Origin: SIG480 sp045636865
GTDB lineage: Bacteria > Bacillota > Clostridia > Oscillospirales > JAAYXM01
Reading direction: 5' to 3'
DNA: 55,987 nucleotides
Assembly (NCBI GenBank): GCA_045636865.1
Contig: JAZTYJ010000007.1
Coordinates: 1 to 55,987 of the forward strand
Position numbers and translations under genes: made by a program
Part shown: positions 35,435 through 44,027 of the stretch, in pieces
How positions within the stretch are numbered: position 1 is the stretch's first letter
Layout: every line of letters begins with the position of its first letter
Notes under the pieces: generated by a model
The model's input: the letters and a program-made list of their open reading frames with translations, nothing else
Told to the model about the DNA's origin: nothing
The model's database searches: none

Positions 35435-37039
35435 TTATTGATATTTCTTCTGCCAGACGCATTTTCCTCCGACAACCGTCATAACCGAACGGATAGCCGG
35501 AATCTCGTTTTCATCACACTCAAAGTAGTTTTTGTCAAGAACGGCAAAATCGCAAGCCTTTCCGACCTCAAGTGTGCCGATGTTATCTTCGTCAAAGCAT
35601 ACTCTTGCACCTTCACGGGTGTATGCGGAAAGCGCATCAAAACGCGAGACCGTATTTTTTCCGTAAGCTTTTCCGTCGCGCGCGCGGCAGGTTATCATAT
35701 TATACATTCCCGTAAACGGGTTATACGGGTTTACCGAATCATCCGGAGAGTGCTTGACCATATGGTCGCTTCCTGCGGAGTGGAGATTTGCAAGGAAAAT
35801 GTTTTTGTAATTCATAAACCTCTCTGCATCGCGTGCATCAAGAACCTTCTCAAGACTCGGCGCATCCATATAATGCCACGCCGGCTGGAAGAGAAGCGAA
35901 AGTCCCATTCCGTTTGCCTTTTCTGACATCTCTTCATCATAGAAATCGGCGTGGATAAGCGCATGGCGCTCATCCCCAATGTCGCTCTCGGAATTTACGG
36001 TTTCGTAAGCCTCAATAAGCCGCTTTGTTGCCGCACTTCCTACACAATGAGCGCCGTATGAGAGCTTATACTTTCTTGCAAGGCGGATGCTATCTGCTAT
36101 CTGTTCTTTTGTGAAGAGGACAATTCCAAATTCATCCTCGCCCTTCGTGTCGATTCCGAAAACCGATTCCATATTGTGATATGGATATTCCATAAATGCA
36201 GTTCCCGTGAGGAAACCGCCGTCGAGGAAGTTTTTTACAAACGAGACCTTTGCAAAGGATTCATCGCCAAGGTCGGATGAAAGCGCCTTTTTTATATTCT
36301 CTTCTATCGGCATAAGAGTATATCTTATTCTTATGCTTTGTTTTCCTTCATCGTAAATCGCCTTCATAAGCGCGATGTCGGAAAGGAAAGTATTTGCATC
36401 AACTGCCGCAGTTATGCCGCACTTGTTATATTCGCGCATAAGGCTTATGACCGATGTCTTCTCATCACCGTCACCAAAACTCACAAAGCCTGAAATGTAC
36501 GGATTTGCACACTTGAAAAGGCCGGTCTTTTTGCCGTTTTTGTCATACTCTATCTCCGCACCTTTGGGAAGGCAGGAATAGTCAATCGTTTCCATCGCAC
36601 ACTTATTGAGCATCGATGAATAGTATCCGTCTACGCAGACGGGGTTTTGGGGAGCTGCTTCCGTAAGCTCCGAAAGCGTTGGAAAACGAAGTTCAGAGAG
36701 ACGAAGCGGATATGTATTTTTATAAACTATCCACTCACCCGGATTCTTTTCTTTTACTTGTTCTTTTAAATTTTCGAGAAGTTCATCCACGCTTTTCGGA
36801 ATGAAGAGGGCTTTCGTCTTTTCGCTGTAAGCCGCGGCGAAGACGTGAGTATGTGAGTCGATTATACCCGGTATAACGACTTGTCCCCCGAGGTCGATTT
36901 TCTCAACCTCGGGGTACTTGTTAACCAGATCTTCAGTTGTGCCGATGTCGGCAATTTTGCCGCCATCTTCCAAAAGCGCTGAATGTACACTCTCGCAAGA
37001 TTCCATAGTATGGATCTCACCGTTTATGTACAGTTTCAT
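35435..37039 (-). CDS. YtcJ-type metal-dependent amidohydrolase
   Basis: A 534-residue amidohydrolase-superfamily enzyme. The metal-binding motif GIIDSHTHV is near residue 55, followed by a long TIM barrel with later metal or active-site histidines (YGAHCVGS, ALIHADF, SAGSDHMV). The C-terminal composite beta domain ends in VGKACDFAVLD and a second small strand set. Substrates in this subfamily are cyclic amides or N-acyl compounds, mostly unidentified. The start at 37039 follows AGGAGA; an ATG at 37102 would overlap the SDR gene by 41 bases. Here the gap to the SDR is 22 bases, indicating cotranscription. Confidence 0.88.
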   Translation of the reverse strand: MKLYINGEIHTMESCESVHSALLEDGGKIADIGTTEDLVNKYPEVEKIDLGGQVVIPGIIDSHTHVFAAAYSEKTKALFIPKSVDELLENLKEQVKEKNPGEWIVYKNTYPLRLSELRFPTLSELTEAAPQNPVCVDGYYSSMLNKCAMETIDYSCLPKGAEIEYDKNGKKTGLFKCANPYISGFVSFGDGDEKTSVISLMREYNKCGITAAVDANTFLSDIALMKAIYDEGKQSIRIRYTLMPIEENIKKALSSDLGDESFAKVSFVKNFLDGGFLTGTAFMEYPYHNMESVFGIDTKGEDEFGIVLFTKEQIADSIRLARKYKLSYGAHCVGSAATKRLIEAYETVNSESDIGDERHALIHADFYDEEMSEKANGMGLSLLFQPAWHYMDAPSLEKVLDARDAERFMNYKNIFLANLHSAGSDHMVKHSPDDSVNPYNPFTGMYNMITCRARDGKAYGKNTVSRFDALSAYTREGARVCFDEDNIGTLEVGKACDFAVLDKNYFECDENEIPAIRSVMTVVGGKCVWQKKYQ

Positions 37040-37061
37040 ATTAAAATCTCCTGTTTGGAAA

Positions 37062-37880
37062 TTATACTCCTGAATATGCGTTGAAGCCGCCGTCAATTGC
37101 AAGAACAGTTCCGTTTACGAAGGAAGCTGCATCTGAACAGAGGTAGATTACGCCGCCGACAAGCTCTTCCGGCTTTCCGAAACGGTCCATCGGAGTCTTT
37201 GCGAGAACCTTTTCTGCACGCGGAGTGTTGCCGCCTGTCTTTTCGTCTACCATGAGGTAGTAGTTCTGCTGTGTAAGCAAAAATCCCGGAGCAATAGCGT
37301 TGACTCGGATATTCTTTGAATATTCCTGATTGAAGTGAACTGCCATCCACTCTGTGAAGTTTGTAACACCCGCTTTTGCTGCAGAGTATGCAACTGTACG
37401 TGTAAGCGGATGATATGCAGACATTGAGCTGATGTTTACAACACAACCTGCATTCTGCTCTGCAAAGAGCTTGCCGAACACCTGTGTCGGGAGGATTGTT
37501 CCGACAATATTGAGGTTGAATACCCACTGAACAGCTTCCTGCGGGATGTCGAAGAATGACATCTCATCGCTTGTTGAGCCCTTCGGGTGGTTTCCGCCTG
37601 CGCCGTTTAAGAGAATGTCAACTCTGCCAAAACGTGCAAGAACTTCGTCCTTTGCCTTTTCGATGCTTGCCTTTTCAAGAACGTTGCATTCAAATGCTGC
37701 AGCCTCAAAACCCTCTGCACGGATAGCTTCTGCTGCCTTTTCTGCCATATCAAGACGAAGGTCTAAAAGTGCCACCTTTGCGCCTGCGCGGGCAAGGCCC
37801 TTTGAGATTTCTGCACAAAGAACGCCGCCTGCACCTGTAACTACTGCAATCTTACCTTCGAGTGAAAACATATTGCTCAT
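37062..37880 (-). CDS. Short-chain dehydrogenase/reductase
   Basis: A 272-residue SDR. The cofactor motif is TGAGGVLCAEI, followed by NGAGGNHP, and the catalytic Ser and Tyr-Lys are in NISSMSAYHP and YSAAKAG. The C-terminus PEELVGGVIYLCSD and VNGTVLAIDGG is standard for the classical family. The sequence resembles the group annotated as fructuronate or mannonate oxidoreductases, but that is only a leaning. It sits between the amidohydrolase and the flavo-iron-sulfur fusion in one operon, 72 bases after the latter, with an intercistronic hairpin between. Confidence 0.88.
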   Translation of the reverse strand: MSNMFSLEGKIAVVTGAGGVLCAEISKGLARAGAKVALLDLRLDMAEKAAEAIRAEGFEAAAFECNVLEKASIEKAKDEVLARFGRVDILLNGAGGNHPKGSTSDEMSFFDIPQEAVQWVFNLNIVGTILPTQVFGKLFAEQNAGCVVNISSMSAYHPLTRTVAYSAAKAGVTNFTEWMAVHFNQEYSKNIRVNAIAPGFLLTQQNYYLMVDEKTGGNTPRAEKVLAKTPMDRFGKPEELVGGVIYLCSDAASFVNGTVLAIDGGFNAYSGV

Positions 37881-37908
37881 TTCTATTACCTCTCTTTAAT
37901 TATTCTTA

Positions 37909-37940
37909 TGCGTGCGCCCCGATAGGTCGAAGCGCACGCA
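37909..37940 (-). other. Intercistronic hairpin
   Basis: A 9-bp perfect G/C-rich stem (TGCGTGCGC with GCGCACGCA) with a 14-base loop in the gap between the fusion gene and the SDR gene. No T-run follows on the minus strand, so it looks more like an RNA-processing or stabilising element than a terminator. Confidence 0.5.
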
Positions 37941-37952
37941 AGATTTCATAAT

Positions 37953-40595
37953 TTATGCTTTGATTCCGAGATCGATCATCTCGATATTGCCGTTCGGGCA
38001 ACGGTTGTAGCACATACCGCAAGCTACGCACTTGTCCTTGTTGATCTGCATTGTATCGTCAGCAACGATGTCAACAGCAAAGTCTGTGCATATTGTCTTA
38101 CAGAGCTGGCAACCTTCACCGCATCCGCACTTTAAGCAGCGTGATGCTTCCTTGACAGCCTCGTCCTCTGTCATTACGCGGCGGAATGTGTCAAAGTTCT
38201 TGACTCTTTCAGCACCTGACTTTGTATCGAGATCGATAGCACCGTTGTCTGTGAAATACGGGTTGCGACGGAGCACTGCATACGGGTCAACCGTGTCTGC
38301 GATGTTTACAACCTCGATCTTCGGGTTGCCGTCAGAAAGCTTGAAGTCGATGCAGTATGCTGCACGACGACCGTCTGCAACAGCAGAGATGATGTTGCGT
38401 ACTTCAACAGCGTCACCACCTGCGTAGATGAAGTCATCCACTGCGTTCCACTCGTCAACTTTGATCATGCCGCTTCTTGTTGTCTTGAGGCCTTCTGTTG
38501 CGCATGTGCACGGAATCTGACCGATAGCTGCAACAACTGTGTCACACTTGATTGTGAACTCTGCACCGCAAACAGCTTCAGGACGACGGCGACCGCTTGT
38601 GTCAGAATCACCGAGAACCTGAGTTGTGAGCTTGATGCCTGCGACCTTGCCGCCCTTTGCAACGATTTCTGTCGGAGCAACGAGGTACATAATCTTTACG
38701 CCCTCTGCCTCTGCCTCTGCAATTTCTTCTGCAGTTGCCGGCATTTCGTCGCGTGTGCGGCGGTAAGCGATATAAACGTTCTTTGCGCCGAGGCGGCGAG
38801 CTGTACGCGCAGCGTCAACAGCAGTAAATCCACCACCGAGGATGACAACGTCATCACCGATTGAGATCTTCTTGCCGTCGTATACGTCCTTGAGGAAGTC
38901 AACAGCATTGTATACGCCCTTTGCATCCTCGCCCGGAACGCCCGGAAGTCTGCCTGACTGTGCACCTACGCCCATAAATACTGAAGCAAAGCCGTCCTTC
39001 TTGAGGCTTTCTGCTGTGATGTCAGAGCCGTACTTAACGCCTGTCTTGAACTCAACGCCGAGCTCCTTGAGGATTGCGATTTCATCATCAATGAGGCTCT
39101 TATCAAGACGGAAGTTCGGGATAGCATAGCGGAGCATACCGCCGAGATATTCTTCTTTTTCAAATACTGTTACGCCGTAACCTGCTTTTGCAAGGTAGAA
39201 TGCAGCAGAGATACCTGCCGGGCCTGAACCGATAACAGCAATCTTTTTGCCGTTTGCCTTCTCCTTGACAAGATCCGGCTTCCAGCCGTTCTTCTTTGCC
39301 TGCTCGAGAGTGAATCTCTTAAGGTCGCGTATCTGGATTGAACGACCTGTGATGCCGCGTGTACATGAGAGTTCGCACGGATGTGAGCAGACGACGCCAC
39401 AGATGTTCATAAGCGGAGCTGCACCGACGATGAGCTCGTATGCACGCTTGAAGTTCTTCTGTGCGATCATATTAACGTATGCCTGTGCCGGAACGTTTGC
39501 CGGACATGCTGACTTACACGGTGCTGCAAGAGTGCCCTTGACGTGTGAGTAACCCTTGTAGAGTGTAACGTCTGCAGCTGTGCGAACGTGCGGAAGGATA
39601 AGGTCGCGCATTTCGCGTGTGGTGCTGTAGCCGTGGCTGTCCATAAAGTCGCGGACACCGTCGATAACATCGCCGATGAAGTTATAACCTGAAATAAGTG
39701 TTTCTGAACAGATACCGATAAGGTCAGCACCTGCCATCATCATTTCGCAAGCGTCGCGCCAGTTGCGAACGCCACCTGCCATCATGATCTTCGGCTCGGG
39801 ACCGTTGACCTTTCTGATTTCGTATGTATCACGGAGTGCAAGGGGCTTTACCCATGAACCGCAGTGGCAGGACATTGAAATTTCGTCCTGGAGGTGATAC
39901 GGAGCCTTTTCCGGATGATCGAGGTTGATCGGCGGAAGAGCCATACGGTTTGATGTGCCACCGACAGCGTCTGCGCCTGCAGCGTAGAGAGCTGTAGCGA
40001 TCTGAGCGATTCTGCCGCCCTCCGGAGTGAGCTTTACGAAAAGCGGAATTGAGATGTTCTTCTTGATTTCGCGGACGATTTCTGCAACAGCATCACCGTT
40101 CTGACCAAGGCTTGCGCCTGTCTTTATCTTTGATGCTTCGTTGTCGCCCTGTGAAAGCTGGAGGTTGAATGACATATTCGGGCAGCACATGTTGAGCTCG
40201 ATGATGTCAGCTCCTGCCTTTTCAAACTCAACAGCCATATTTACCCAGCCTTCAACGCCCTTATCACCTGCATATGTGATGTTGGCCATGAGCTTTAAGT
40301 CGCCCTTGAGCTCTTTCTTTGCGTCGCGCATGAGCTTGAGGCCTTCTGCGAACTTAAGACGTTTCTCAACTGTGAAGCAGAGAGCGTTGCGGTCCTTGAA
40401 GATTGCATAGCGCGGAACGCGGTTGATATACGGAGCCGGATCAATTGTGAGCTTGATTGAAGCTGCACCCCAGCCGCACTCTTCGATTTTCTTGAGCTGT
40501 TCTACCGACTTTGTGGTCGGGCCTGATGCTACATAGAACGGGTTGCGGAACTTTACGCCGGCAACTTCTACCGGAAGATTAAAATTACCTGTCAT
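37953..40595 (-). CDS. Fused dihydropyrimidine-dehydrogenase-like flavo-iron-sulfur oxidoreductase
   Basis: An 880-residue protein. Residues 1-320 are a PreA/dihydroorotate-dehydrogenase-type FMN TIM barrel (FYVASGPTTK, NMCCPN, FVKLTPEGG, MMAGGVRNW). Residues 355-430 are a GltD/PreT-type iron-sulfur domain with C360, C364, C399, C403, C407 and C411. Residues 450-760 hold FAD (VIGSGPAGISAAF) and NAD(P)H (ILGGGFTAVDAARTARRLG) sites. Residues 820-866 carry two 4Fe-4S motifs. The reductase part thus sits inside PreA, before its ferredoxin tail, an order different from animal DPD. The DPD catalytic cysteine (ACGQ loop) aligns by eye with L163 (SLGQN), so ordinary pyrimidine reduction is doubtful. 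A good AGGAGG precedes the start. Confidence 0.85.
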   Translation of the reverse strand: MTGNFNLPVEVAGVKFRNPFYVASGPTTKSVEQLKKIEECGWGAASIKLTIDPAPYINRVPRYAIFKDRNALCFTVEKRLKFAEGLKLMRDAKKELKGDLKLMANITYAGDKGVEGWVNMAVEFEKAGADIIELNMCCPNMSFNLQLSQGDNEASKIKTGASLGQNGDAVAEIVREIKKNISIPLFVKLTPEGGRIAQIATALYAAGADAVGGTSNRMALPPINLDHPEKAPYHLQDEISMSCHCGSWVKPLALRDTYEIRKVNGPEPKIMMAGGVRNWRDACEMMMAGADLIGICSETLISGYNFIGDVIDGVRDFMDSHGYSTTREMRDLILPHVRTAADVTLYKGYSHVKGTLAAPCKSACPANVPAQAYVNMIAQKNFKRAYELIVGAAPLMNICGVVCSHPCELSCTRGITGRSIQIRDLKRFTLEQAKKNGWKPDLVKEKANGKKIAVIGSGPAGISAAFYLAKAGYGVTVFEKEEYLGGMLRYAIPNFRLDKSLIDDEIAILKELGVEFKTGVKYGSDITAESLKKDGFASVFMGVGAQSGRLPGVPGEDAKGVYNAVDFLKDVYDGKKISIGDDVVILGGGFTAVDAARTARRLGAKNVYIAYRRTRDEMPATAEEIAEAEAEGVKIMYLVAPTEIVAKGGKVAGIKLTTQVLGDSDTSGRRRPEAVCGAEFTIKCDTVVAAIGQIPCTCATEGLKTTRSGMIKVDEWNAVDDFIYAGGDAVEVRNIISAVADGRRAAYCIDFKLSDGNPKIEVVNIADTVDPYAVLRRNPYFTDNGAIDLDTKSGAERVKNFDTFRRVMTEDEAVKEASRCLKCGCGEGCQLCKTICTDFAVDIVADDTMQINKDKCVACGMCYNRCPNGNIEMIDLGIKA

Positions 40596-40619
40596 TTCCT
40601 TTTTCCTCCTGTTTATATA

Positions 40620-41684
40620 TTAAAGTCTGTCGTTCTTAATTGCGATGCCCTCGCGAGCTGACTTGTAGATGAGGTTGATAACACGGATAGCTTCGTAGCC
40701 GTCTACGCCGCGGAGACCGACTTTAGCATCCTTGTTGTCGCGTGCTGATTCCATGAAGTGGCGGATTTCGTTGACGTAACCGAGGTTGAACTTCTCATCA
40801 ACAGCAGGTCTTGACCAGCCTGTTGTAACCTCTGCCTTTTCAACGGTGTACTGTGCACCCGGGATTGAATAGAGGTTGAGAGCTGATGAGAATGTGAGGT
40901 CAACGTGGAGACAGCCCTTGTCGCCGTAGAAGTCGATAACGTCTTCCATACCACCTGTTGTAACGTAGTTTGCTTCAAGGAGAGCTGTTGTGCCGTCTTC
41001 AAAGCGCATGAGAGCTGCACCCCAGTCTTCGCCTTCCATTGTCTTGTGCCAGAGGTTTGTATCACCGCCGCCTGATGTCATAGCGACAACTTCTGTCCAG
41101 CGGTTGTTCTTAAGAGCGAGCATAAAGCATACCGGATGAACGCCGAGGTGAACCATTGAACCGCCGCCGCAGAACTTGATTGTCTGAGCAAACGGAGAGT
41201 GTGAACCGCAATGGCACTCGCGTGCGCGGACGAACATTGGCTTGCCGATAGCACCCTCGTCGATAACTTCAAGAGCACGGTTGAGCGCCGGAGCAAAGAG
41301 CCAGTCTTCTGCATAGTAGAGCTTCTTGCCTGCAGCGGAAGCTGCATCGAGCATCTCCTTTGCATCCTCTACTGTTGTAGCAAGCGGCTTTTCGCTGATA
41401 ACGTGGCGGCCCTTCTTGAAAGCAGCCAGGGCTGCATCGTGGTGAAGGAAGTTCGGGAGACAGATGTCAACAACATCGCAGTCTACCTCTTCAATCGCCT
41501 TGAACATATCATCGTATACTGCATAATCCTTGAAACCGTATCTGTCTGCAAGTGTCTTTATGCGGCTTGTGTCCTTATCGCAGATTGCGACAAGCTCAGC
41601 AATATCTCCGCAGCGGGCATATCCCTCCGCGTGAAGGTCTGCCGAGAAAGCAGCACCGATGAGAAGAACTCTAACTTTTCCCAT
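40620..41684 (-). CDS. Gfo/Idh/MocA-family oxidoreductase
   Basis: A 354-residue NAD(P)-dependent sugar or cyclitol dehydrogenase. The N-terminal Rossmann fold starts RVLLIGAAFSADLHAEG, a variant glycine motif; the family signature HVISEKPLATT supplies the catalytic-site lysine near residue 98, and GGSMVHLGVHP the later histidines. It is the first gene of the minus-strand operon: AGGAGG is 8 bases upstream of the ATG and the promoter at 41734-41762 precedes it. The fusion gene follows after 24 bases. The substrate is unknown; the operon suggests a sugar-linked or polyol compound. Confidence 0.9.
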   Translation of the reverse strand: MGKVRVLLIGAAFSADLHAEGYARCGDIAELVAICDKDTSRIKTLADRYGFKDYAVYDDMFKAIEEVDCDVVDICLPNFLHHDAALAAFKKGRHVISEKPLATTVEDAKEMLDAASAAGKKLYYAEDWLFAPALNRALEVIDEGAIGKPMFVRARECHCGSHSPFAQTIKFCGGGSMVHLGVHPVCFMLALKNNRWTEVVAMTSGGGDTNLWHKTMEGEDWGAALMRFEDGTTALLEANYVTTGGMEDVIDFYGDKGCLHVDLTFSSALNLYSIPGAQYTVEKAEVTTGWSRPAVDEKFNLGYVNEIRHFMESARDNKDAKVGLRGVDGYEAIRVINLIYKSAREGIAIKNDRL

Positions 41685-41733
41685 TTTTTATTCCTCCTGT
41701 TTCTACATTATAATACAATATTACCTATGATAA

Positions 41734-41762
41734 AGTATACAACACTTATTTCTCTAAAACAA
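41734..41762 (-). promoter_or_regulatory. Promoter of the Gfo/Idh-led operon
   Basis: On the minus strand, TTGTTT (41757-41762), a 17-base spacer and TATACT (41734-41739). A second TATAAT at 41707-41712 is closer to the gene but has a poorer -35. Confidence 0.5.
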
Positions 41763-41811
41763 GTATATTTACTGCATATTTTAAATTAAAATAATTTTTT
41801 ATGAGATATAA

Positions 41812-41847
41812 GAAAAAGGAATAACTGTTTTCAGTCATCCCTTTTTC
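41812..41847 (-). terminator. Terminator of the prfB-ATPase unit
   Basis: GAAAAAGG pairs with CCTTTTTC (8 bp), with an inner ACTG/CAGT stem, 9 bases beyond the ATPase stop. Moderate strength. Confidence 0.6.
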
Positions 41848-41855
41848 ATATTATA

Positions 41856-44018
41856 TTATAATTTTATCTTATTGACGCGATTTTCACCCTCAAAAAACTC
41901 CGTTTCACGCTTATGGCATGAAAAGAGAATAACCTGCCTTTTCTTTGAAATTTCAAAAAGAAGTGAGAGAGCTTTTCCCATTCTCTCATCGTCGAAGTTT
42001 ACGAAAACGTCGTCAAGCACCATAGGAGGTGCATCCTCCTCCGGCAAGATCGTGTCAAAAAGAGCGAGCCTGAGCGCGAAATAAAGCTCATCAAGCGTGC
42101 CGCTTGAGAGGTAGAGCCTGTCTCGCGGCGCGGTTGCGATTCCCTTTGAAACATCCATTTCAAATTCATTGTTTTTGATTTTTACAAACGAGAAGTTGCC
42201 GCCGCAAAGCTCTTTGAAATACTCTGCCGTCTTCCTTTCTATTTCGGGAGAGAATCTGCTCTTGAGTTCAACCTCCGCCTCGTTTATAACGTCTGTCGCA
42301 AGAGTGAGCGCATCATACTCCGCTGCAGCTTTGCGGAAGTTTTCCAGAAGGACTTTTCTTTTCTCTTCCGCTTCTGCTACCGAGAATCCGGAAATCTCCG
42401 CGCGGCGCGTTGCAAGTTCAATTTCAAATCTCTTTTGCCTCTCAGAAAGCAAGGAAAGCTCTTCCTCTATCTCCGATGAGCTGCGATCGGGAATCTCCTC
42501 TTCCGTGTACTGAATGTCAGCACTTGTTTCCCCGACCGTTACCTTGCACGTCTCAAGACGAAGCTTTGCGTCGGAAAATTTCTTTTCTGCCTCTTCTCGT
42601 GCTACGGTGAAATTCCTGAGTTTTTCTTCAAGTTCTTCAAAATCATCGTATGTAATCTTGAAATCCTCGGCAAAGCTCTCAACATCCCTGCACAAAAGCT
42701 CCTTCTGCGCAAAGGCCTTTGCCACCTCAACCTCCGCTTCGGAGAGCTTCTTTGAAAGCTCCTCCTCACCCGATGTTGCATCAATATATTCCGTGAGTCT
42801 TCTCATAAACTCGAAAACATCTGCGACGCCGTACTTCTCAAACGGGTTTTCGCGCCTATTTCTCTTCCTGCCCTCAAAAAGCAGAACGAGTCCTGCCACC
42901 GCGCACAAAAGCGCCGGGATGAACATATACGGCATACCGATTCCGAGCACGACAAACACCGCGGCAGCTACGAAGAAAATCATCGGAAATACGGAAGACT
43001 TCTTTTCCTCTTCCTCGCCGGCTTTTTCAGACATACTTTTGCCGAGAGCTTCTGCTTCTGCACGGCTCATTCCGAAAAACGGAGAGCTTTCGCAGATGTT
43101 CTTTTTCTCTTCACTTTCTGCCTTTAACAAAGCGCAAGTCTCACTTGACCTCTTCAAAAGAGCTTCTGCCGCCGTATATGCCGCCTTCTTCTCTGCAAAG
43201 CGGTCAAAGTCGCGGCGGGACGGCGCATCCTTCAACCTTTCTGCATTCTCGCGCGCGGCATCATAAGCTTCCGTTGCCTCTGCCAGAAAATCTGTTTTCT
43301 TTTTTTCTTCTTCCGCTTTTGCGATGAGCTTTTCGCGATGGAGCCGCGTCTCCGCCTCTTTGAATGAGGAAATCGACTCTGCTATTTGCGAAATCTCCGA
43401 CTCTGCCGCCCTTACCTCTTCAATCCGTCCGGAAAGTCCGGAAATCTCGACCTCAAGCTGCGGAAGGATTCCTGATTTATTGTAGCGGAGGCTTCTCTGC
43501 TTTTTCCTGAGCCTGCTTGCAACCTCGCCGGCCGAGACTCCCTCATCACCACTTGATGCCCCGGACAGAATTCTCCGCTCACAATCTGCATCGGACGTAA
43601 CCTTAACTCCCGACTGACCGATGAACGCCGTGCGTTCATAAACGCTCTGCGACACGCCGACAAGCTCCTCACCATATGGCGCATCAAGCCCCGTTTCGTC
43701 ATATTTTGATGTGACTTTTGAGAGAACTCCGCCTCTTGCGGCAGTCCGCTCGATTGTTATATCGCCTGCATCCGAAGAAAGCTCCATTTTGCCGTACATC
43801 GGGCTTCCGTTCCACGGCGCGAATTTTTCCTTGTCGGGCAAATATCCCGTCTTTCTCTGGTCACGGGTTGCGACTCCATAAAACATCGCGCGTATAAACG
43901 ATGTCCATGTGGATTTTCCCGACTCGTTCTCGCCGTAGACGATGTTGAGTCCCGGAGTCAATTCCATTGTTTCGTTTTCAAGCTTTCCGAATGTGGCATA
44001 CAGCTTTTTTATCCACAT
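41856..44018 (-). CDS. SbcC/YhaN-like AAA ATPase with membrane segments
   Basis: A 720-residue SMC/RecF-type ATPase: Walker A GENESGKST at 29-37, two long coiled-coil arms (about 180-320 and 400-560), two hydrophobic segments between them at about 345-388 (MIFFVAAAVFVVLGIG, MFIPALLCAVAGLVLLF), and a C-terminal half with signature LSSGTLDELYFALR and Walker B PPMVLDDVFVNFD. This matches YhaN-type proteins, which in Bacillus sit beside a metallophosphoesterase (SbcD/YhaO-like). No such nuclease adjoins it here. It starts 9 bases after prfB and is probably cotranscribed with it. Confidence 0.85.
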   Translation of the reverse strand: MWIKKLYATFGKLENETMELTPGLNIVYGENESGKSTWTSFIRAMFYGVATRDQRKTGYLPDKEKFAPWNGSPMYGKMELSSDAGDITIERTAARGGVLSKVTSKYDETGLDAPYGEELVGVSQSVYERTAFIGQSGVKVTSDADCERRILSGASSGDEGVSAGEVASRLRKKQRSLRYNKSGILPQLEVEISGLSGRIEEVRAAESEISQIAESISSFKEAETRLHREKLIAKAEEEKKKTDFLAEATEAYDAARENAERLKDAPSRRDFDRFAEKKAAYTAAEALLKRSSETCALLKAESEEKKNICESSPFFGMSRAEAEALGKSMSEKAGEEEEKKSSVFPMIFFVAAAVFVVLGIGMPYMFIPALLCAVAGLVLLFEGRKRNRRENPFEKYGVADVFEFMRRLTEYIDATSGEEELSKKLSEAEVEVAKAFAQKELLCRDVESFAEDFKITYDDFEELEEKLRNFTVAREEAEKKFSDAKLRLETCKVTVGETSADIQYTEEEIPDRSSSEIEEELSLLSERQKRFEIELATRRAEISGFSVAEAEEKRKVLLENFRKAAAEYDALTLATDVINEAEVELKSRFSPEIERKTAEYFKELCGGNFSFVKIKNNEFEMDVSKGIATAPRDRLYLSSGTLDELYFALRLALFDTILPEEDAPPMVLDDVFVNFDDERMGKALSLLFEISKKRQVILFSCHKRETEFFEGENRVNKIKL

Positions 44019-44027
44019 AACCTACAC

